64,000 nucleotides of DNA from Flavobacterium frigidimaris (GTDB taxonomy: Bacteria > Bacteroidota > Bacteroidia > Flavobacteriales > Flavobacteriaceae): the NCBI GenBank assembly GCA_900129595.1, contig FQWG01000018.1, positions 1 through 64,000 on the forward strand, read 5' to 3'. The position numbers and the translations under genes were made by a program. The notes under the pieces are model-generated. The model was given only the letters and a program-made list of their open reading frames with translations, did no database searches and was not told where the DNA came from. Below are positions 8,010 through 17,427 of this stretch, in pieces. The first letter of the stretch is position 1. Each line of letters opens with the position of its first letter.

Positions 8010-9911
8010 ATGAAAAAAGTATTATTTACAACCTTAATAATGATGAGTTTAAACGCTATCGGACAGAATGTGATGTCTCCGGAATTGTTATGGAAACTAG
8101 GAAGAGTGAGTGCTCTTGGACTTTCAAAAGATGCGAAGAATGTTGTTTTTAAGGTTTCGACTCCTTCGATCGAAGAAAACAAATCGTCTTCTAAATTTTA
8201 CATTGTGCCTGTAAATGGCGGAAATGCAACTGAAATTAAAGACACAAAAGAAATTCTGTCCGACAAAAATGTTTCGGCTGACGGAAAATTTTTAGTGTAC
8301 AATGAAGAAGTAAAAATTGACAAGGTTTTAGGGAAAGATTTCTACCCGAAACTGGACAAATCTGACGCTCAGATCTACGATGGTTTAGATTATCGTCATT
8401 GGGATACCTGGAACGAAGGTAAATTTAACCACGTTTTTTACAAAGAAAACAAAGAAGGTGCAAAAGGAATTGACATCCTGAAAGGTGAAAATTTCGATTC
8501 TCCGCAAAAACCTTTTGGCGGTGACGAAGATTATATCTGGTCTCCTGACGGGAAAAGCATTTTGTATGTATGCAAGAAAAAAGCAGGAACGCAATATGCC
8601 ATTTCTACCAACACAGATATTTATGAGTACAATTTAGAAACTCAAAAAACGACCAACAGAACCGAAGGTAATTTAGGTTACGACACGGCGCCACAATTTT
8701 CTCCAACAGGAAATTTGACCTGGCTGCAAATGAAACGTGACGGTTATGAAGCGGATAAAAATGATATTATTGTTGAATTTAAAGGAATCAAAACTAACTT
8801 AACTGCAAACTGGGACGGAACTGTAGATAGTTTTATCTGGAGTAAAGATGGCAAAAACGTATTTTTTGTAGCTGCGGTTGACGGAACAAAACAATTGTTT
8901 ACGGTAAACTTCCCGGGATTAACAAGAATCGCGATTCAGGTTCGTCAGTTGACAAATGGAGATTTTGACATAAATGATTTAGTTGGTTTGGCAGGTGATG
9001 ATATTATCGTAACAAGAAATGACATGAACCACGCTCCGGAAATTTATTCTTTTAACCTAAAGAAAAATTCATGGAAACAATTGACTAATGTTAATACAGA
9101 AACTTATAAAACATTAGCACTTAGCAAAACAGAAAAACGTTATGTGACGACTACTGACGGTAAAAAAATGTTGGTTTGGGTAATTTTACCTCCAAATTTT
9201 GATGCTTCTAAAAAATATCCAACTTTATTATTCTGTCAGGGAGGTCCACAATCTGCGTTGACACAATCGTATTCTTTCCGTTGGAATTTTCAATTAATGG
9301 CTGCTAAAGGTTATGTGGTGGTAGCGCCAAACCGTCGTGGAATGCCAGGACATGGTGTAGAATGGAACGAACAAATTAGTAAAGACTGGGGCGGACAGGT
9401 TATGGACGATTACCTTTCTGCAATTGACGATGTGGCTAAAGAAAAATATGTAGACAAATCCCGTTTGGGTTGTGTGGGTGCAAGTTACGGAGGATATTCA
9501 GTGTTTTATCTGGCTGGAATTCACAAAAACCGTTTCAAAACTTTTATTGCTCACGACGGTGTTTTCAACACGGTAAGTATGTTGGGAACTACTGAAGAGG
9601 TTTTCTTTAACAACTGGGATTTTGGTGGTGCTTATTGGGAAAAGGACAATGCTGTAGCGCAAAAAGCGTATACGACTTTTAACCCTGCAACTTTGGTGCA
9701 AAACTGGAATAAACCTATCTTGATTTTCCAGGGAGGAAAAGATTACCGTGTACCAATTGGACAAGGACAAGAAGCTTTTCAGGCAGCTCAGTTAAGAGGA
9801 ATCAAATCGAGATTTGTGTATTTCCCGGATGAAAATCACTGGGTTTTACATCCACAAAATGCTCAGGTTTGGCAAGGTGAATTTTTCAAATGGTTAGACG
9901 AGACACTATAA
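8010..9911 (+). CDS. secreted S9-family prolyl oligopeptidase-like peptidase
   Basis: The 633-residue protein has a Sec signal peptide (MKKVLFTTLIMMSLNAIGQ). A TolB/WD40-like beta-propeller region follows (about 30-390, with repeats such as FSPTGNLTWLQM and WSPDGKSILYV). The C-terminal alpha/beta-hydrolase peptidase domain is at about 400-633. The catalytic triad is visible: Ser492 in GASYGGYS, Asp578 in GGKDYRVP and His610 in DENHWVL. Size and order match dipeptidyl aminopeptidase/acylaminoacyl peptidase relatives that act in the periplasm on short peptides. It is monocistronic, preceded by an inverted-repeat element and followed by a terminator. Confidence 0.9.
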   Translation: MKKVLFTTLIMMSLNAIGQNVMSPELLWKLGRVSALGLSKDAKNVVFKVSTPSIEENKSSSKFYIVPVNGGNATEIKDTKEILSDKNVSADGKFLVYNEEVKIDKVLGKDFYPKLDKSDAQIYDGLDYRHWDTWNEGKFNHVFYKENKEGAKGIDILKGENFDSPQKPFGGDEDYIWSPDGKSILYVCKKKAGTQYAISTNTDIYEYNLETQKTTNRTEGNLGYDTAPQFSPTGNLTWLQMKRDGYEADKNDIIVEFKGIKTNLTANWDGTVDSFIWSKDGKNVFFVAAVDGTKQLFTVNFPGLTRIAIQVRQLTNGDFDINDLVGLAGDDIIVTRNDMNHAPEIYSFNLKKNSWKQLTNVNTETYKTLALSKTEKRYVTTTDGKKMLVWVILPPNFDASKKYPTLLFCQGGPQSALTQSYSFRWNFQLMAAKGYVVVAPNRRGMPGHGVEWNEQISKDWGGQVMDDYLSAIDDVAKEKYVDKSRLGCVGASYGGYSVFYLAGIHKNRFKTFIAHDGVFNTVSMLGTTEEVFFNNWDFGGAYWEKDNAVAQKAYTTFNPATLVQNWNKPILIFQGGKDYRVPIGQGQEAFQAAQLRGIKSRFVYFPDENHWVLHPQNAQVWQGEFFKWLDETL

Positions 9912-9930
9912 TCGAATAATTTAAACATAA

Positions 9931-9967
9931 AAATAGCCGTAGATTTTATATAATCTGCGGCTATTTT
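9931..9967 (+). terminator. terminator after the S9 peptidase gene
   Basis: The hairpin AAATAGCCGTAGATT / AATCTGCGGCTATTT, with flanking A and T runs, lies 20 bases after the stop codon. Confidence 0.75.
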
Positions 9968-10089
9968 GTTTTTCAGACCTTTTAATTATGTAAAAGATTA
10001 GCAGTAATTTGTATTTCTAAGAGAGAAATTTTGAATAAATTGCAGCAATTTCCCATTATAAAACTTCCAAATCCCCACAATAAGAATCT

Positions 10090-12531
10090 ATGGAGAGCAA
10101 AAAAAGTTATACAGCACTCAAAGTTTTATTCAGTTATGTTGCTTTACTGGCTCTGGTTGTTACGGTTGGATGGTTTTTATATGCTGAAAATGTCGTTTAT
10201 AATAAATTAGAAGATAAAATTGCGTTCGAAAAAACTAAGATTCTTAGAGTTAGTAAACTGTTTTCGAATGTATATAAAACAGAAAGTTTAGCCAGAAAAA
10301 CAATCCAGACGAATTCTGAAGAAGACTTTAGAAGTTACCTTATCGAAACTGACTCTTTAAAAAACAGAATCGATACTTTAAAAAAAATTGTCACTACACA
10401 ATATCAAAAAACATTACTGGATAGTGTTACTTATTTATTGTCTGAAAAAACGAAAAACATCAGACAATTAAAGACTATAAAAAACAAAGCCGACGACGAA
10501 GTTTCGGTGAATACGGCTATTGATGAAATTACTAAAATGGAGTTTAAACTCCGAAAATTAGAGCTTCAGGATTTCAATAAAAATCCAAATCAATTGGGGA
10601 GTTACCAACGTAATGTTTTGCAGAAATATGTTGATTACCTCAATCAAAATATTCCGGACGACAGCACAAATACGCTGAGCAAACAAGCATCTGACTCGAT
10701 TTTAGCCAATTCAAAAAAACTGCTTAGCAATGTAAAACTAAAGGCGGAAAAGAAAAAAGAATCCCTAAATTTTGAAGAAAATAAATTACTAAAAAACGAA
10801 ATTGCCATTTCAGACCAGCTCCGAAAAGTACTTCGCATTATCGAGAGAGAAATTATCATCAACTCGATAAAGAACAATTCATTAAAAGAAAAATCGCTTA
10901 AAAAAGTCAACGAAATTGTCACCGTTTCCGCTATTGTTGGTTTGGTATTAACGTTGTTCTTTTCATTTTTAATTGTGAGCGATTATTCTAAATCTCAATT
11001 GTACAAAAAACAGCTCGAAATCGCGAACTTTAAAACGAAGAATTTGCTAAAAAGCCGCGAACAATTAATATCAACTGTTAGTCACGACTTAAAAACACCT
11101 TTGAGTACTATTGTGGGATATTCTGAACTATTAGGCAATTCAGATGTCAACACCAAACAGTCTTATTTTATTAAAAACATCAAAAACTCATCAGAATACA
11201 TTACGCAGCTGGTACAGGATTTATTGGATTTTTCTAAGATTGAAGCCGGAAAAATTACGATTGAAAAAGTTCCGTTTTTATTGCCCGAAATTATCGACGA
11301 AGTAGCTAAAAGCATTCAAACCGTTTACAAACAAAAAGACATTGACCTTATTATTAATGTCGATGAAAAACTGAATACGAGAATTGTTGGAGATCCGTTC
11401 CGACTGAAACAAATCCTAAGCAACCTGATAGGAAACGCCTATAAATTTACGGAAGAAGGTTTTATAAAAATCAGTGCTTATACAACGGATCGCGATGAGA
11501 AATTTGTGATTAGGATTCAGGATTCCGGAATTGGAATCGAAAAAGGCAACCAAAAATTAGTTTTTGAAGAGTTTGCCCAGGCGAATGAAAATATTGAAAA
11601 AAAATATGGCGGAACTGGTTTGGGATTATCAATCTGCCAGAAGATCATAGCGATTTTAGGAGGTGATTTAAAACTGGAAAGCACTTTTGGAAAAGGAAGT
11701 ACTTTTGAGGTTGAACTTCCGCTGCAGTTGGACAATAGCCAAAATACAATTCCTGAGATTAAAAAACCTGTCATTGGCACTACTAAAAAGCAAACTTTTA
11801 TTGTCTTAGACGACGATATCAATCTTTTGAATTTAACAAGTGGTGTTTTACGACAGGAACAACATCAGGTATTATCGTTTAACAGCGCTGCAAAAGCATT
11901 GGAAGCAATTCAGAACACGAATTTTGATTTTGTGATTACCGATATACAAATGCCGGAAATGGATGGTTTTATGTTCCTTAAAAAATTAAAAAGTTCCGGA
12001 TATTCAACCTATAAAAACCAGCCTGTAATTGCTTTGACCGGAAGAACAGATCTGGATGCCGCTGTTTATAGCGAAGCAGGTTTTACAACTGTGATACAAA
12101 AACCCTATTCGCCAAAAATACTGTTGGAAACGATTCATCTTATTATAGAAAATGATACTTTACCCAATGCTAACATTAATAAAGAGGAGGAACAAACAAG
12201 TTCTAAATTGTACTCGATCGAAACCTTAAACGAGTTTTTAGGCAATGATAATAGTGCATTACAGGAAGTTTTGAAATCGTTTATCGAAAGCAGTAAAGAA
12301 AACCTGATTTTACTAGAAACTGCCATTGGAGAAAAAAACATAACAGAAATCAACTCTATTGCACACCGGATTGCCCCAATGTTCAAACAAATTCAGGCAC
12401 GTGAAATTGGTGACATTTTAAAAGTTTTAGAGAATAAAAATCTTGAAAGTTCTGATCTGAAAGATCTTTTTAAAGTATTAAAATCAAAAACAGATCTGCT
12501 TTTTACAGCTTTAAACAAAGAAATAACTTAA
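10090..12531 (+). CDS. hybrid sensor histidine kinase with receiver and Hpt domains
   Basis: The 813-residue protein carries a whole phosphorelay. It has membrane helices at about 12-30 and 276-298, enclosing a long helical, Lys-rich periplasmic sensor region. HisKA follows with phospho-acceptor His332 (STVSHDLKTPLS). HATPase_c is at about 435-550 (GNAYKFTEEG, DSGIGIEKG, GGTGLGLSI). A receiver with Asp618 (ITDIQMPEMDG) precedes a C-terminal Hpt-like domain with His759 (AHRIAPMF). The sensor domain has no recognised family and looks like a four-helix bundle. The convergent gene for an NtrC-type regulator overlaps the 3' end by 4 bases, so that regulator is the obvious partner for the Hpt domain. 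Confidence 0.9.
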   Translation: MESKKSYTALKVLFSYVALLALVVTVGWFLYAENVVYNKLEDKIAFEKTKILRVSKLFSNVYKTESLARKTIQTNSEEDFRSYLIETDSLKNRIDTLKKIVTTQYQKTLLDSVTYLLSEKTKNIRQLKTIKNKADDEVSVNTAIDEITKMEFKLRKLELQDFNKNPNQLGSYQRNVLQKYVDYLNQNIPDDSTNTLSKQASDSILANSKKLLSNVKLKAEKKKESLNFEENKLLKNEIAISDQLRKVLRIIEREIIINSIKNNSLKEKSLKKVNEIVTVSAIVGLVLTLFFSFLIVSDYSKSQLYKKQLEIANFKTKNLLKSREQLISTVSHDLKTPLSTIVGYSELLGNSDVNTKQSYFIKNIKNSSEYITQLVQDLLDFSKIEAGKITIEKVPFLLPEIIDEVAKSIQTVYKQKDIDLIINVDEKLNTRIVGDPFRLKQILSNLIGNAYKFTEEGFIKISAYTTDRDEKFVIRIQDSGIGIEKGNQKLVFEEFAQANENIEKKYGGTGLGLSICQKIIAILGGDLKLESTFGKGSTFEVELPLQLDNSQNTIPEIKKPVIGTTKKQTFIVLDDDINLLNLTSGVLRQEQHQVLSFNSAAKALEAIQNTNFDFVITDIQMPEMDGFMFLKKLKSSGYSTYKNQPVIALTGRTDLDAAVYSEAGFTTVIQKPYSPKILLETIHLIIENDTLPNANINKEEEQTSSKLYSIETLNEFLGNDNSALQEVLKSFIESSKENLILLETAIGEKNITEINSIAHRIAPMFKQIQAREIGDILKVLENKNLESSDLKDLFKVLKSKTDLLFTALNKEIT

Positions 12532-13880
12532 TCTATATTATATTGCTTTAGTTTATTGTAAAGTGTTTTTCGGGTAATTTTAAGCAATTTTGCTGCCTCA
12601 GATTTATTGTTCTGCGCTTTTGACAAAGCATGGATAATTGCTTCTTTTTCGTTTTCTGATAATGAAAAATTACCATTCGAACCTTGTGGCTGTTTCTGTA
12701 TCTGAAAAAATTCAGCAGGCAAAACATCGCTTTTGATAAAATCTCCCTGCGATAAAAGTGTCGCACGTTTTACGCAATTTTGCAATTCACGTAAATTTCC
12801 CGGCCAGTTGTAATTCTGAAAAATAGTAACTACTTCCGGCGAGAATCCGATGATATCTTTATTCAATTGCTGATTGGCTTTCTCCAGAAAATAATCAGCA
12901 AAAACCATCAAATCTTCGTCCCTGTCTTTTAATGAAGGGGATTCAATCGAGAATTCATTGATTCTATGGTACAGATCTTCTCTGAAATCACCATTTTTAA
13001 CCGCTTCACGCAAATCTTCATTGGTAGCCGTAATAATTCGGATATCAACGTTAATTTCTTTATTACTTCCAACAGGTTTAATTTTTCGTTCCTGAAGCGC
13101 TCTTAACAGCTGTATTTGATTTTCATACGAAAGGTTACCAATTTCATCTAAAAAAAGAGTTCCGCCATTAGCCGCTTCAAAATAACCCATTTTATCATTG
13201 ATAGCACCTGTAAAAGATCCTTTCAGATGTCCGAAGAACTCACTTGCCGCCAATTCTTTTGGAATAGCTCCACAATCGACTGCAATAAAATTATTGTTCT
13301 TTCTTAAACTTTGCTGATGGATACTTTTGGCAATAATTTCTTTTCCTGTTCCGCTTTCTCCAATAATCAAAACAGACATATCGGTAGGGCTTACCAGATG
13401 AATATGGTCTAATAACTTTTTTGAGGCTACAGAAATTCCTTTTACAAACTCGTTTTCAGTATTTGAAGTTGTTTTTTTAGCTGCTTTTTTTTCCTTTACA
13501 GGAATTTCTTCTTCTGTTTCTGAAGATTTTAAAGCATTGGTAATAACCAATAAAACCTCATCCGGATTAAAGGGTTTTGAAATATAATCAGCAGCACCAT
13601 TTTTTATTGCCTTAACGGCAGTATTCACATCAGAATATCCTGTCATAAGTATCACAGGTACCTGGGGATATGAAGTTTTAATTTCCGACATCAATCCAAT
13701 ACCATCAGAATCAGGCAAACGAAGATCAGTCAAAATCAAATCAAAGGATTCTTTTTTGATCGCTAATCTGGCTTCGGCAGCAGAGAAAGCAATTGTTACG
13801 TCGTATTCTTTTTTTACTAGAAATTTCTCTAATAATTTACAGAACGATATATCATCTTCTATCAGTAATATCTTTGGCAT
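12528..13880 (-). CDS. sigma-54-dependent response regulator, NtrC/AtoC type
   Basis: The 450-residue protein has a receiver (phospho-acceptor Asp52 in LTDLRLPDSDG), then a Ser/Lys-rich linker. The AAA+ activator domain has Walker A GESGTGKE, the sigma-54 contact loop as GSFTGA, Walker B GGTLFLDEIG and the Arg-rich end REDLYHRINEF. A Fis-type HTH closes the protein (NKSEAAKLLKITRKTLYNKL). The contact loop reads GSFTGA rather than the commoner GAFTGA, a tolerated substitution. It should activate sigma-54 promoters when phosphorylated, probably by the hybrid kinase encoded convergently next to it. The five tandem small genes just upstream on the same strand are candidate targets by position only. 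Confidence 0.9.
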   Translation of the reverse strand: MPKILLIEDDISFCKLLEKFLVKKEYDVTIAFSAAEARLAIKKESFDLILTDLRLPDSDGIGLMSEIKTSYPQVPVILMTGYSDVNTAVKAIKNGAADYISKPFNPDEVLLVITNALKSSETEEEIPVKEKKAAKKTTSNTENEFVKGISVASKKLLDHIHLVSPTDMSVLIIGESGTGKEIIAKSIHQQSLRKNNNFIAVDCGAIPKELAASEFFGHLKGSFTGAINDKMGYFEAANGGTLFLDEIGNLSYENQIQLLRALQERKIKPVGSNKEINVDIRIITATNEDLREAVKNGDFREDLYHRINEFSIESPSLKDRDEDLMVFADYFLEKANQQLNKDIIGFSPEVVTIFQNYNWPGNLRELQNCVKRATLLSQGDFIKSDVLPAEFFQIQKQPQGSNGNFSLSENEKEAIIHALSKAQNNKSEAAKLLKITRKTLYNKLKQYNID

Positions 13881-13943
13881 TTGTTTTTAGGGACTTTTTT
13901 GCTAAAATAAGACTATTAAAATTGTCTTTTCACAAAATTATGC

Positions 13944-13978
13944 AAAAAAAAAGAGATTGCATATCGCAATCTCTTTTT
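13944..13978 (-). terminator. terminator at the end of the five-gene tandem array
   Basis: AAAGAGATTGC / GCAATCTCTTT with A and T runs on both sides forms a strong hairpin. It lies between the last tandem gene (stop at 14010) and the sigma-54 regulator start at 13880, so it should separate the two transcription units. Confidence 0.7.
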
Positions 13979-14009
13979 CACCAAAAACATAAATCTAAAT
14001 TCACCTAAT

Positions 14010-14306
14010 TTATATCTTCAACCAGTTGCCATTGACATCTGAAAAAACAGTAGCCTTTTGGTCACCAACCGATATTTCGAGTTTATACTCTTTTTTTTCA
14101 TTTACAAATGCCTTGTCCAGTTTTGCTCCCGGATAAGCAGTTTGCAGCGCGGTTTTTACAGCAGCAGGCACAGCATCTGCACTTACTTCTGTATATTCTG
14201 CCTGAGCAGAAACAACCGTCTTAGTTTGTGCGGGAGCTGCCTCAATACTTGCGTACGAAGACAAACTTCCTAAAACTATTATTGCTGATAAGATTAATTT
14301 TTTCAT
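14010..14306 (-). CDS. small secreted PepSY-like protein, array member 5
   Basis: The 98-residue product has a signal peptide (MKKLILSAIIVLGSLSSYA) and a mature domain of about 75 residues with the pattern DAVPAAVKTALQTAYPGAKLD, then EYKLEISVGDQKA and a final beta hairpin GNWLKI. This alpha-plus-beta pattern fits the PepSY-like (BLIP-like) domain found in small Bacteroidota periplasmic proteins. The precise role is unknown. It is the last of five tandem paralogues, 17 bases after member 4, and its C-terminus ends in KI where the others end in KK. Confidence 0.8.
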   Translation of the reverse strand: MKKLILSAIIVLGSLSSYASIEAAPAQTKTVVSAQAEYTEVSADAVPAAVKTALQTAYPGAKLDKAFVNEKKEYKLEISVGDQKATVFSDVNGNWLKI

Positions 14307-14323
14307 AAGGCGATCTTTAAAAA

Positions 14324-14620
14324 TTATTTTTTAATGATGTTACCTGAAGCATCTGTAAATACAGTATACTTTTTGTCACCACTGGAGATCTCTAACTTGT
14401 ACTCATTCTTTTCGTTTTTATACGCTTTTTCTAGTTTCGTATTTGGAAAAGATTTTTCGAGAGTTGTTTTTACGGCTGCCGGAACAGCGTCTGCACCAAT
14501 TTCAGTAAATTCATCCTGAATTGTCACTGACTGGGTCATTGACATTTTCACTACAGGATTAGCTGCCTGAACTGACAAACCTCCTAAAATGATTGCTGCT
14601 GATAAGATTAACTTTTTCAT
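14324..14620 (-). CDS. small secreted PepSY-like protein, array member 4
   Basis: The 98-residue product has a signal peptide (MKKLILSAAIILGGLSVQA). The mature part repeats the family pattern: FTEIGADAVPAAVKTTLEKS, then EYKLEISSGDKKYTVFTD and a KK end. Divergence from member 5 is moderate, mostly in the segment right after the signal peptide. Spacers to both neighbours are under 30 bases, so the array is probably one operon. Confidence 0.8.
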   Translation of the reverse strand: MKKLILSAAIILGGLSVQAANPVVKMSMTQSVTIQDEFTEIGADAVPAAVKTTLEKSFPNTKLEKAYKNEKNEYKLEISSGDKKYTVFTDASGNIIKK

Positions 14621-14646
14621 AATAATAGTTTTTATGGGTTACTTAA

Positions 14647-14937
14647 TTATTTTTTAAGGATTTTACCAGTAGCATCTGTATAAACAGTAGACTTTTCACC
14701 TCTAACAGTGATTTCTATTTTATACTCCTTTTTGTCATTAACATATGCTTTATCCAATTTTACGCCTGGATAAGCTTCGTCTAACGCTGTTTTAATAGCT
14801 GCCGGTACGGCATCAACTTCTTTATAGTCGTCCTGAATGTTTACTGATTGAACCATTGAACTTGTCACGGCTACATTTCCTGCTTGCATTGACACCCCTC
14901 CTAACAGGATAGCTGCCGATAATATTAACTTTTTCAT
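14647..14937 (-). CDS. small secreted PepSY-like protein, array member 3
   Basis: This 96-residue member has a signal peptide (MKKLILSAAILLGGVSMQA) and the shared core AVPAAIKTALDEAYPGVKLD, followed by EYKIEITVRGEKSTVYTD. It is two residues shorter than its neighbours because the segment before AVPAA is shortened (YKEVDAVPAA). No catalytic residues are apparent; the domain is more likely a binding or inhibitory module. Confidence 0.8.
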   Translation of the reverse strand: MKKLILSAAILLGGVSMQAGNVAVTSSMVQSVNIQDDYKEVDAVPAAIKTALDEAYPGVKLDKAYVNDKKEYKIEITVRGEKSTVYTDATGKILKK

Positions 14938-14966
14938 AGTGATAGTTTTTTACGGTTAATTTCTAA

Positions 14967-15263
14967 TTATTTTTTAATCCAGGTTCCATCTGCATTAGCA
15001 AAAAGAGATCCTACTTTGTCACCTACTGCAACATCAAGTTTATACTCTGATTTTGCATTTTTGTATGCTTTTGAAAGTACTGCATCCGGATACGCTTTTT
15101 TAAGAGCATCTGTAATTGCAACTGGTAATTCTTCTAATTTAATTTCAGTATACTCGTCCTGAATTGTAACTGTTTTTACGATTGTATTTGTAATTGTAGA
15201 AGTTGAAGCAAATGAAGTTAAACTTCCCAAAACTATTGCGGCTGATAAAAATAAATTTTTCAT
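14967..15263 (-). CDS. small secreted PepSY-like protein, array member 2
   Basis: The 98-residue product begins MKNLFLSAAIVLGSLTSFAS, a signal peptide identical to that of member 1. The mature core is EELPVAITDALKKAYPDAVL, then EYKLDVAVGDKVGSLFANAD and WIKK. Members 1 and 2 are much closer to each other than to members 3-5, in both protein and DNA, which points to a recent duplication. Confidence 0.8.
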   Translation of the reverse strand: MKNLFLSAAIVLGSLTSFASTSTITNTIVKTVTIQDEYTEIKLEELPVAITDALKKAYPDAVLSKAYKNAKSEYKLDVAVGDKVGSLFANADGTWIKK

Positions 15264-15315
15264 AATATATATTTTTTAAATGTAAAGTTAATTAATTGAT
15301 TTTAAATGGTTTTGA

Positions 15316-15612
15316 TTATTTTTTAATCCAAGAACCATCTGCATTAGCAAAAAGATTCCCTACTTTGTCACCTACTGTAACATCTAGTTTATATTCTGCT
15401 TTTTCGTTTTTGTATGCTTTAGTAATTACAGCATCCGGATATGCTTTTTTCAAAGACTCTGCGATAGCGGCTGGTAATTCTTCTAATTTGATTTCCGTGT
15501 ATTCATCTTCAATAGAAATCGTTTTTACGATAGTATTTGTAATAGGAGTAGTTGAAGCGAATGAAGTTAAACTTCCTAAAACAATTGCGGCTGATAAAAA
15601 TAGATTTTTCAT
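15316..15612 (-). CDS. small secreted PepSY-like protein, array member 1
   Basis: This is the promoter-proximal member of the array (98 residues, signal peptide MKNLFLSAAIVLGSLTSFAS). The core is EELPAAIAESLKKAYPDAVI with EYKLDVTVGDKVGNLFANAD. Upstream lies a long noncoding gap (15613-16069), where the operon promoter should be. I saw no clean -7 box there. A TGGCAC at about 15733-15738 (minus strand) resembles half of a sigma-54 promoter but lacks the -12 GC. Confidence 0.8.
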   Translation of the reverse strand: MKNLFLSAAIVLGSLTSFASTTPITNTIVKTISIEDEYTEIKLEELPAAIAESLKKAYPDAVITKAYKNEKAEYKLDVTVGDKVGNLFANADGSWIKK

Positions 15613-16069
15613 AATGTGTATATTTTAATTATTTAATAGTTGTTTACGCTTTAGATAATGAAATTATTATGCCGTAACTCAAACATTCCTCCCACAACCC
15701 TGTAATCCCTTATTTTTAAAGGCTTTATCACCAATGTGCCAAAAATTCGATTTACAGAAAAGTGTGTAATTTCCTGAAATACTGTGTAAAAAGTACACAC
15801 AAATAGTGTTTACTTAGGTCTTTTGAACAACAAACCCGACAGGTTTTAGAAACCTGTCGGGTTAATAATATGGGTTAAAACACAAAATACTGCTTCAATT
15901 AAAACCTTTTCACCCTACAAACCTTCGACTTCGCTCAGAGCAATATTGGTTTTCAACGAATAAGTCATTATCAATTAAACAAAAAATCCGACAGTTTTAA
16001 AAAACCTGTCGGATTTACTACATATAATGTATTAAACAAAAAAGGCTGTCGAAATTGACAGCCCTTATA
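15613..16069. other. noncoding gap with repeated AACCTGTCGGGTT hairpins
   Basis: The gap upstream of the tandem array holds two hairpins of one family: 15835-15863 (ACCCGACAGG / CCTGTCGGGT) and about 15987-16016 (ATCCGACAG / CCTGTCGGAT). Between them is CCTTCGACTTCGCTCAG near 15920, a fragment also present in the hairpin at 48331-48430. The array promoter must lie in the part nearest 15613. No reading frame is supported. Confidence 0.55.
16037..16066 (-). terminator. terminator after accC
   Basis: The hairpin AGGCTGTC / GACAGCCC, followed on the minus strand by a T run, lies just beyond the accC stop codon. Confidence 0.75.
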
Positions 16070-17419
16070 TTATTCTTCTATAGGTTTCATTTTAAATGTA
16101 TCCATAAATGCAGTTGTATAATCTCCTGCGATATATCTTGGATCATCCATTAATTGTCTATGGAAAGGAATTGTAGTTTTTACGCCCTCGATGACAAATT
16201 CATCTAAAGCTCTTCTCATTTTACTGATCGCTTCTTCACGGGATTGTGCAGTTGTAATTAACTTAGCAATCATTGAATCGTAATTTGGCGGAATAGTATA
16301 ACCAGAATATACGTGAGTATCTAAACGAACTCCGTGACCTCCCGGCATGTGAAGTGTAGTAATTTTTCCTGGTGAAGGACGAAAATCATTATAAGGATCT
16401 TCAGCATTAATACGACATTCAATAGCGTGTAATTCCGGTAAATAGTTTTTACCTGAAATTGGAATTCCGGCAGCTACCATAATTTGCTCACGAATTAAAT
16501 CGTAATCAATTACTTGTTCTGTAATTGGGTGCTCTACCTGAATACGGGTATTCATTTCCATGAAATAGAAATTTCTATGTTTGTCAACTAAAAATTCTAC
16601 TGTTCCGGCTCCTTCATACTTAATGAATTCAGCAGCTTTTACAGCAGCTTCTCCCATCGCAGCACGCAATTCATCTGTCATGAATGGCGAAGGTGTTTCT
16701 TCAGTTAGTTTTTGGTGACGACGTTGTACAGAGCAATCTCTTTCAGAAAGGTGACATGCTTTTCCATATGAATCTCCAACAACCTGAATTTCGATATGAC
16801 GTGGCTCTTCAATAAGTTTCTCCATGTACATTCCGTCATTTCCAAATGCAGCAGCAGCTTCCTGACGTGCACTTTCCCATGCTTTCAACAACTCATCTTC
16901 TTTCCAGACAGCACGCATTCCTTTTCCACCACCACCGGCAGTTGCTTTAAGCATAACCGGGTAACCAAATTCTTTGGCCAATTGTTGTGTCTGTTCGAAA
17001 GATTCTAATAATCCTTCAGAACCTGGTACACATGGAACTCCTGCAGCTTTCATAGTCGCTTTTGCAGAAGCTTTATCTCCCATTCTATCGATCATTTCAG
17101 GAGCAGCACCAATAAATTTGATTCCGTGTTCCTGACAAATTTTTGAGAATTTAGCATTCTCAGAAAGAAATCCATATCCCGGGTGAATTGCATCTGCATT
17201 TGTAATTTCTGCAGCAGCAATAATATTTGACATTTTCAAATACGATAAGTTACTTGGAGGAGGACCAATACAAACCGCTTCGTCAGCAAACTTAACATGT
17301 AGACTTTCTGCATCAGCTGTAGAGTAAACCGCTACAGTCTTAATTCCCATCTCTTTACATGTACGAATTACACGAAGTGCAATTTCCCCTCTATTCGCAA
17401 TTAATATTTTTTTAAACAT
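16070..17419 (-). CDS. accC: biotin carboxylase subunit of acetyl-CoA carboxylase
   Basis: This enzyme carboxylates biotin on AccB using ATP and bicarbonate, the first half-reaction of fatty-acid synthesis. The 449 residues match the family length. Visible landmarks are the start FKKILIANRGEIALRVIRT, the ATP-grasp glycine loop KATAGGGGKGMR, ERDCSVQRRHQK, MEMNTRIQVEHP and the C-terminal biotin carboxylase domain. It is the last gene of the fabH-accB-accC group, about 100 bases after accB, and is followed by a terminator. Carboxyltransferase genes are not in the window. Confidence 0.97.
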   Translation of the reverse strand: MFKKILIANRGEIALRVIRTCKEMGIKTVAVYSTADAESLHVKFADEAVCIGPPPSNLSYLKMSNIIAAAEITNADAIHPGYGFLSENAKFSKICQEHGIKFIGAAPEMIDRMGDKASAKATMKAAGVPCVPGSEGLLESFEQTQQLAKEFGYPVMLKATAGGGGKGMRAVWKEDELLKAWESARQEAAAAFGNDGMYMEKLIEEPRHIEIQVVGDSYGKACHLSERDCSVQRRHQKLTEETPSPFMTDELRAAMGEAAVKAAEFIKYEGAGTVEFLVDKHRNFYFMEMNTRIQVEHPITEQVIDYDLIREQIMVAAGIPISGKNYLPELHAIECRINAEDPYNDFRPSPGKITTLHMPGGHGVRLDTHVYSGYTIPPNYDSMIAKLITTAQSREEAISKMRRALDEFVIEGVKTTIPFHRQLMDDPRYIAGDYTTAFMDTFKMKPIEE

Positions 17420-17427
17420 CTTTTTAA

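Noticed and set aside
15725..15745. Possible sigma-54 promoter (TGGCAC on the minus strand) upstream of the tandem array
   Set aside because: The -24 half looks right, but the -12 position reads TGAT instead of TTGC, so the site is incomplete. It was kept only as a remark in the array entry.
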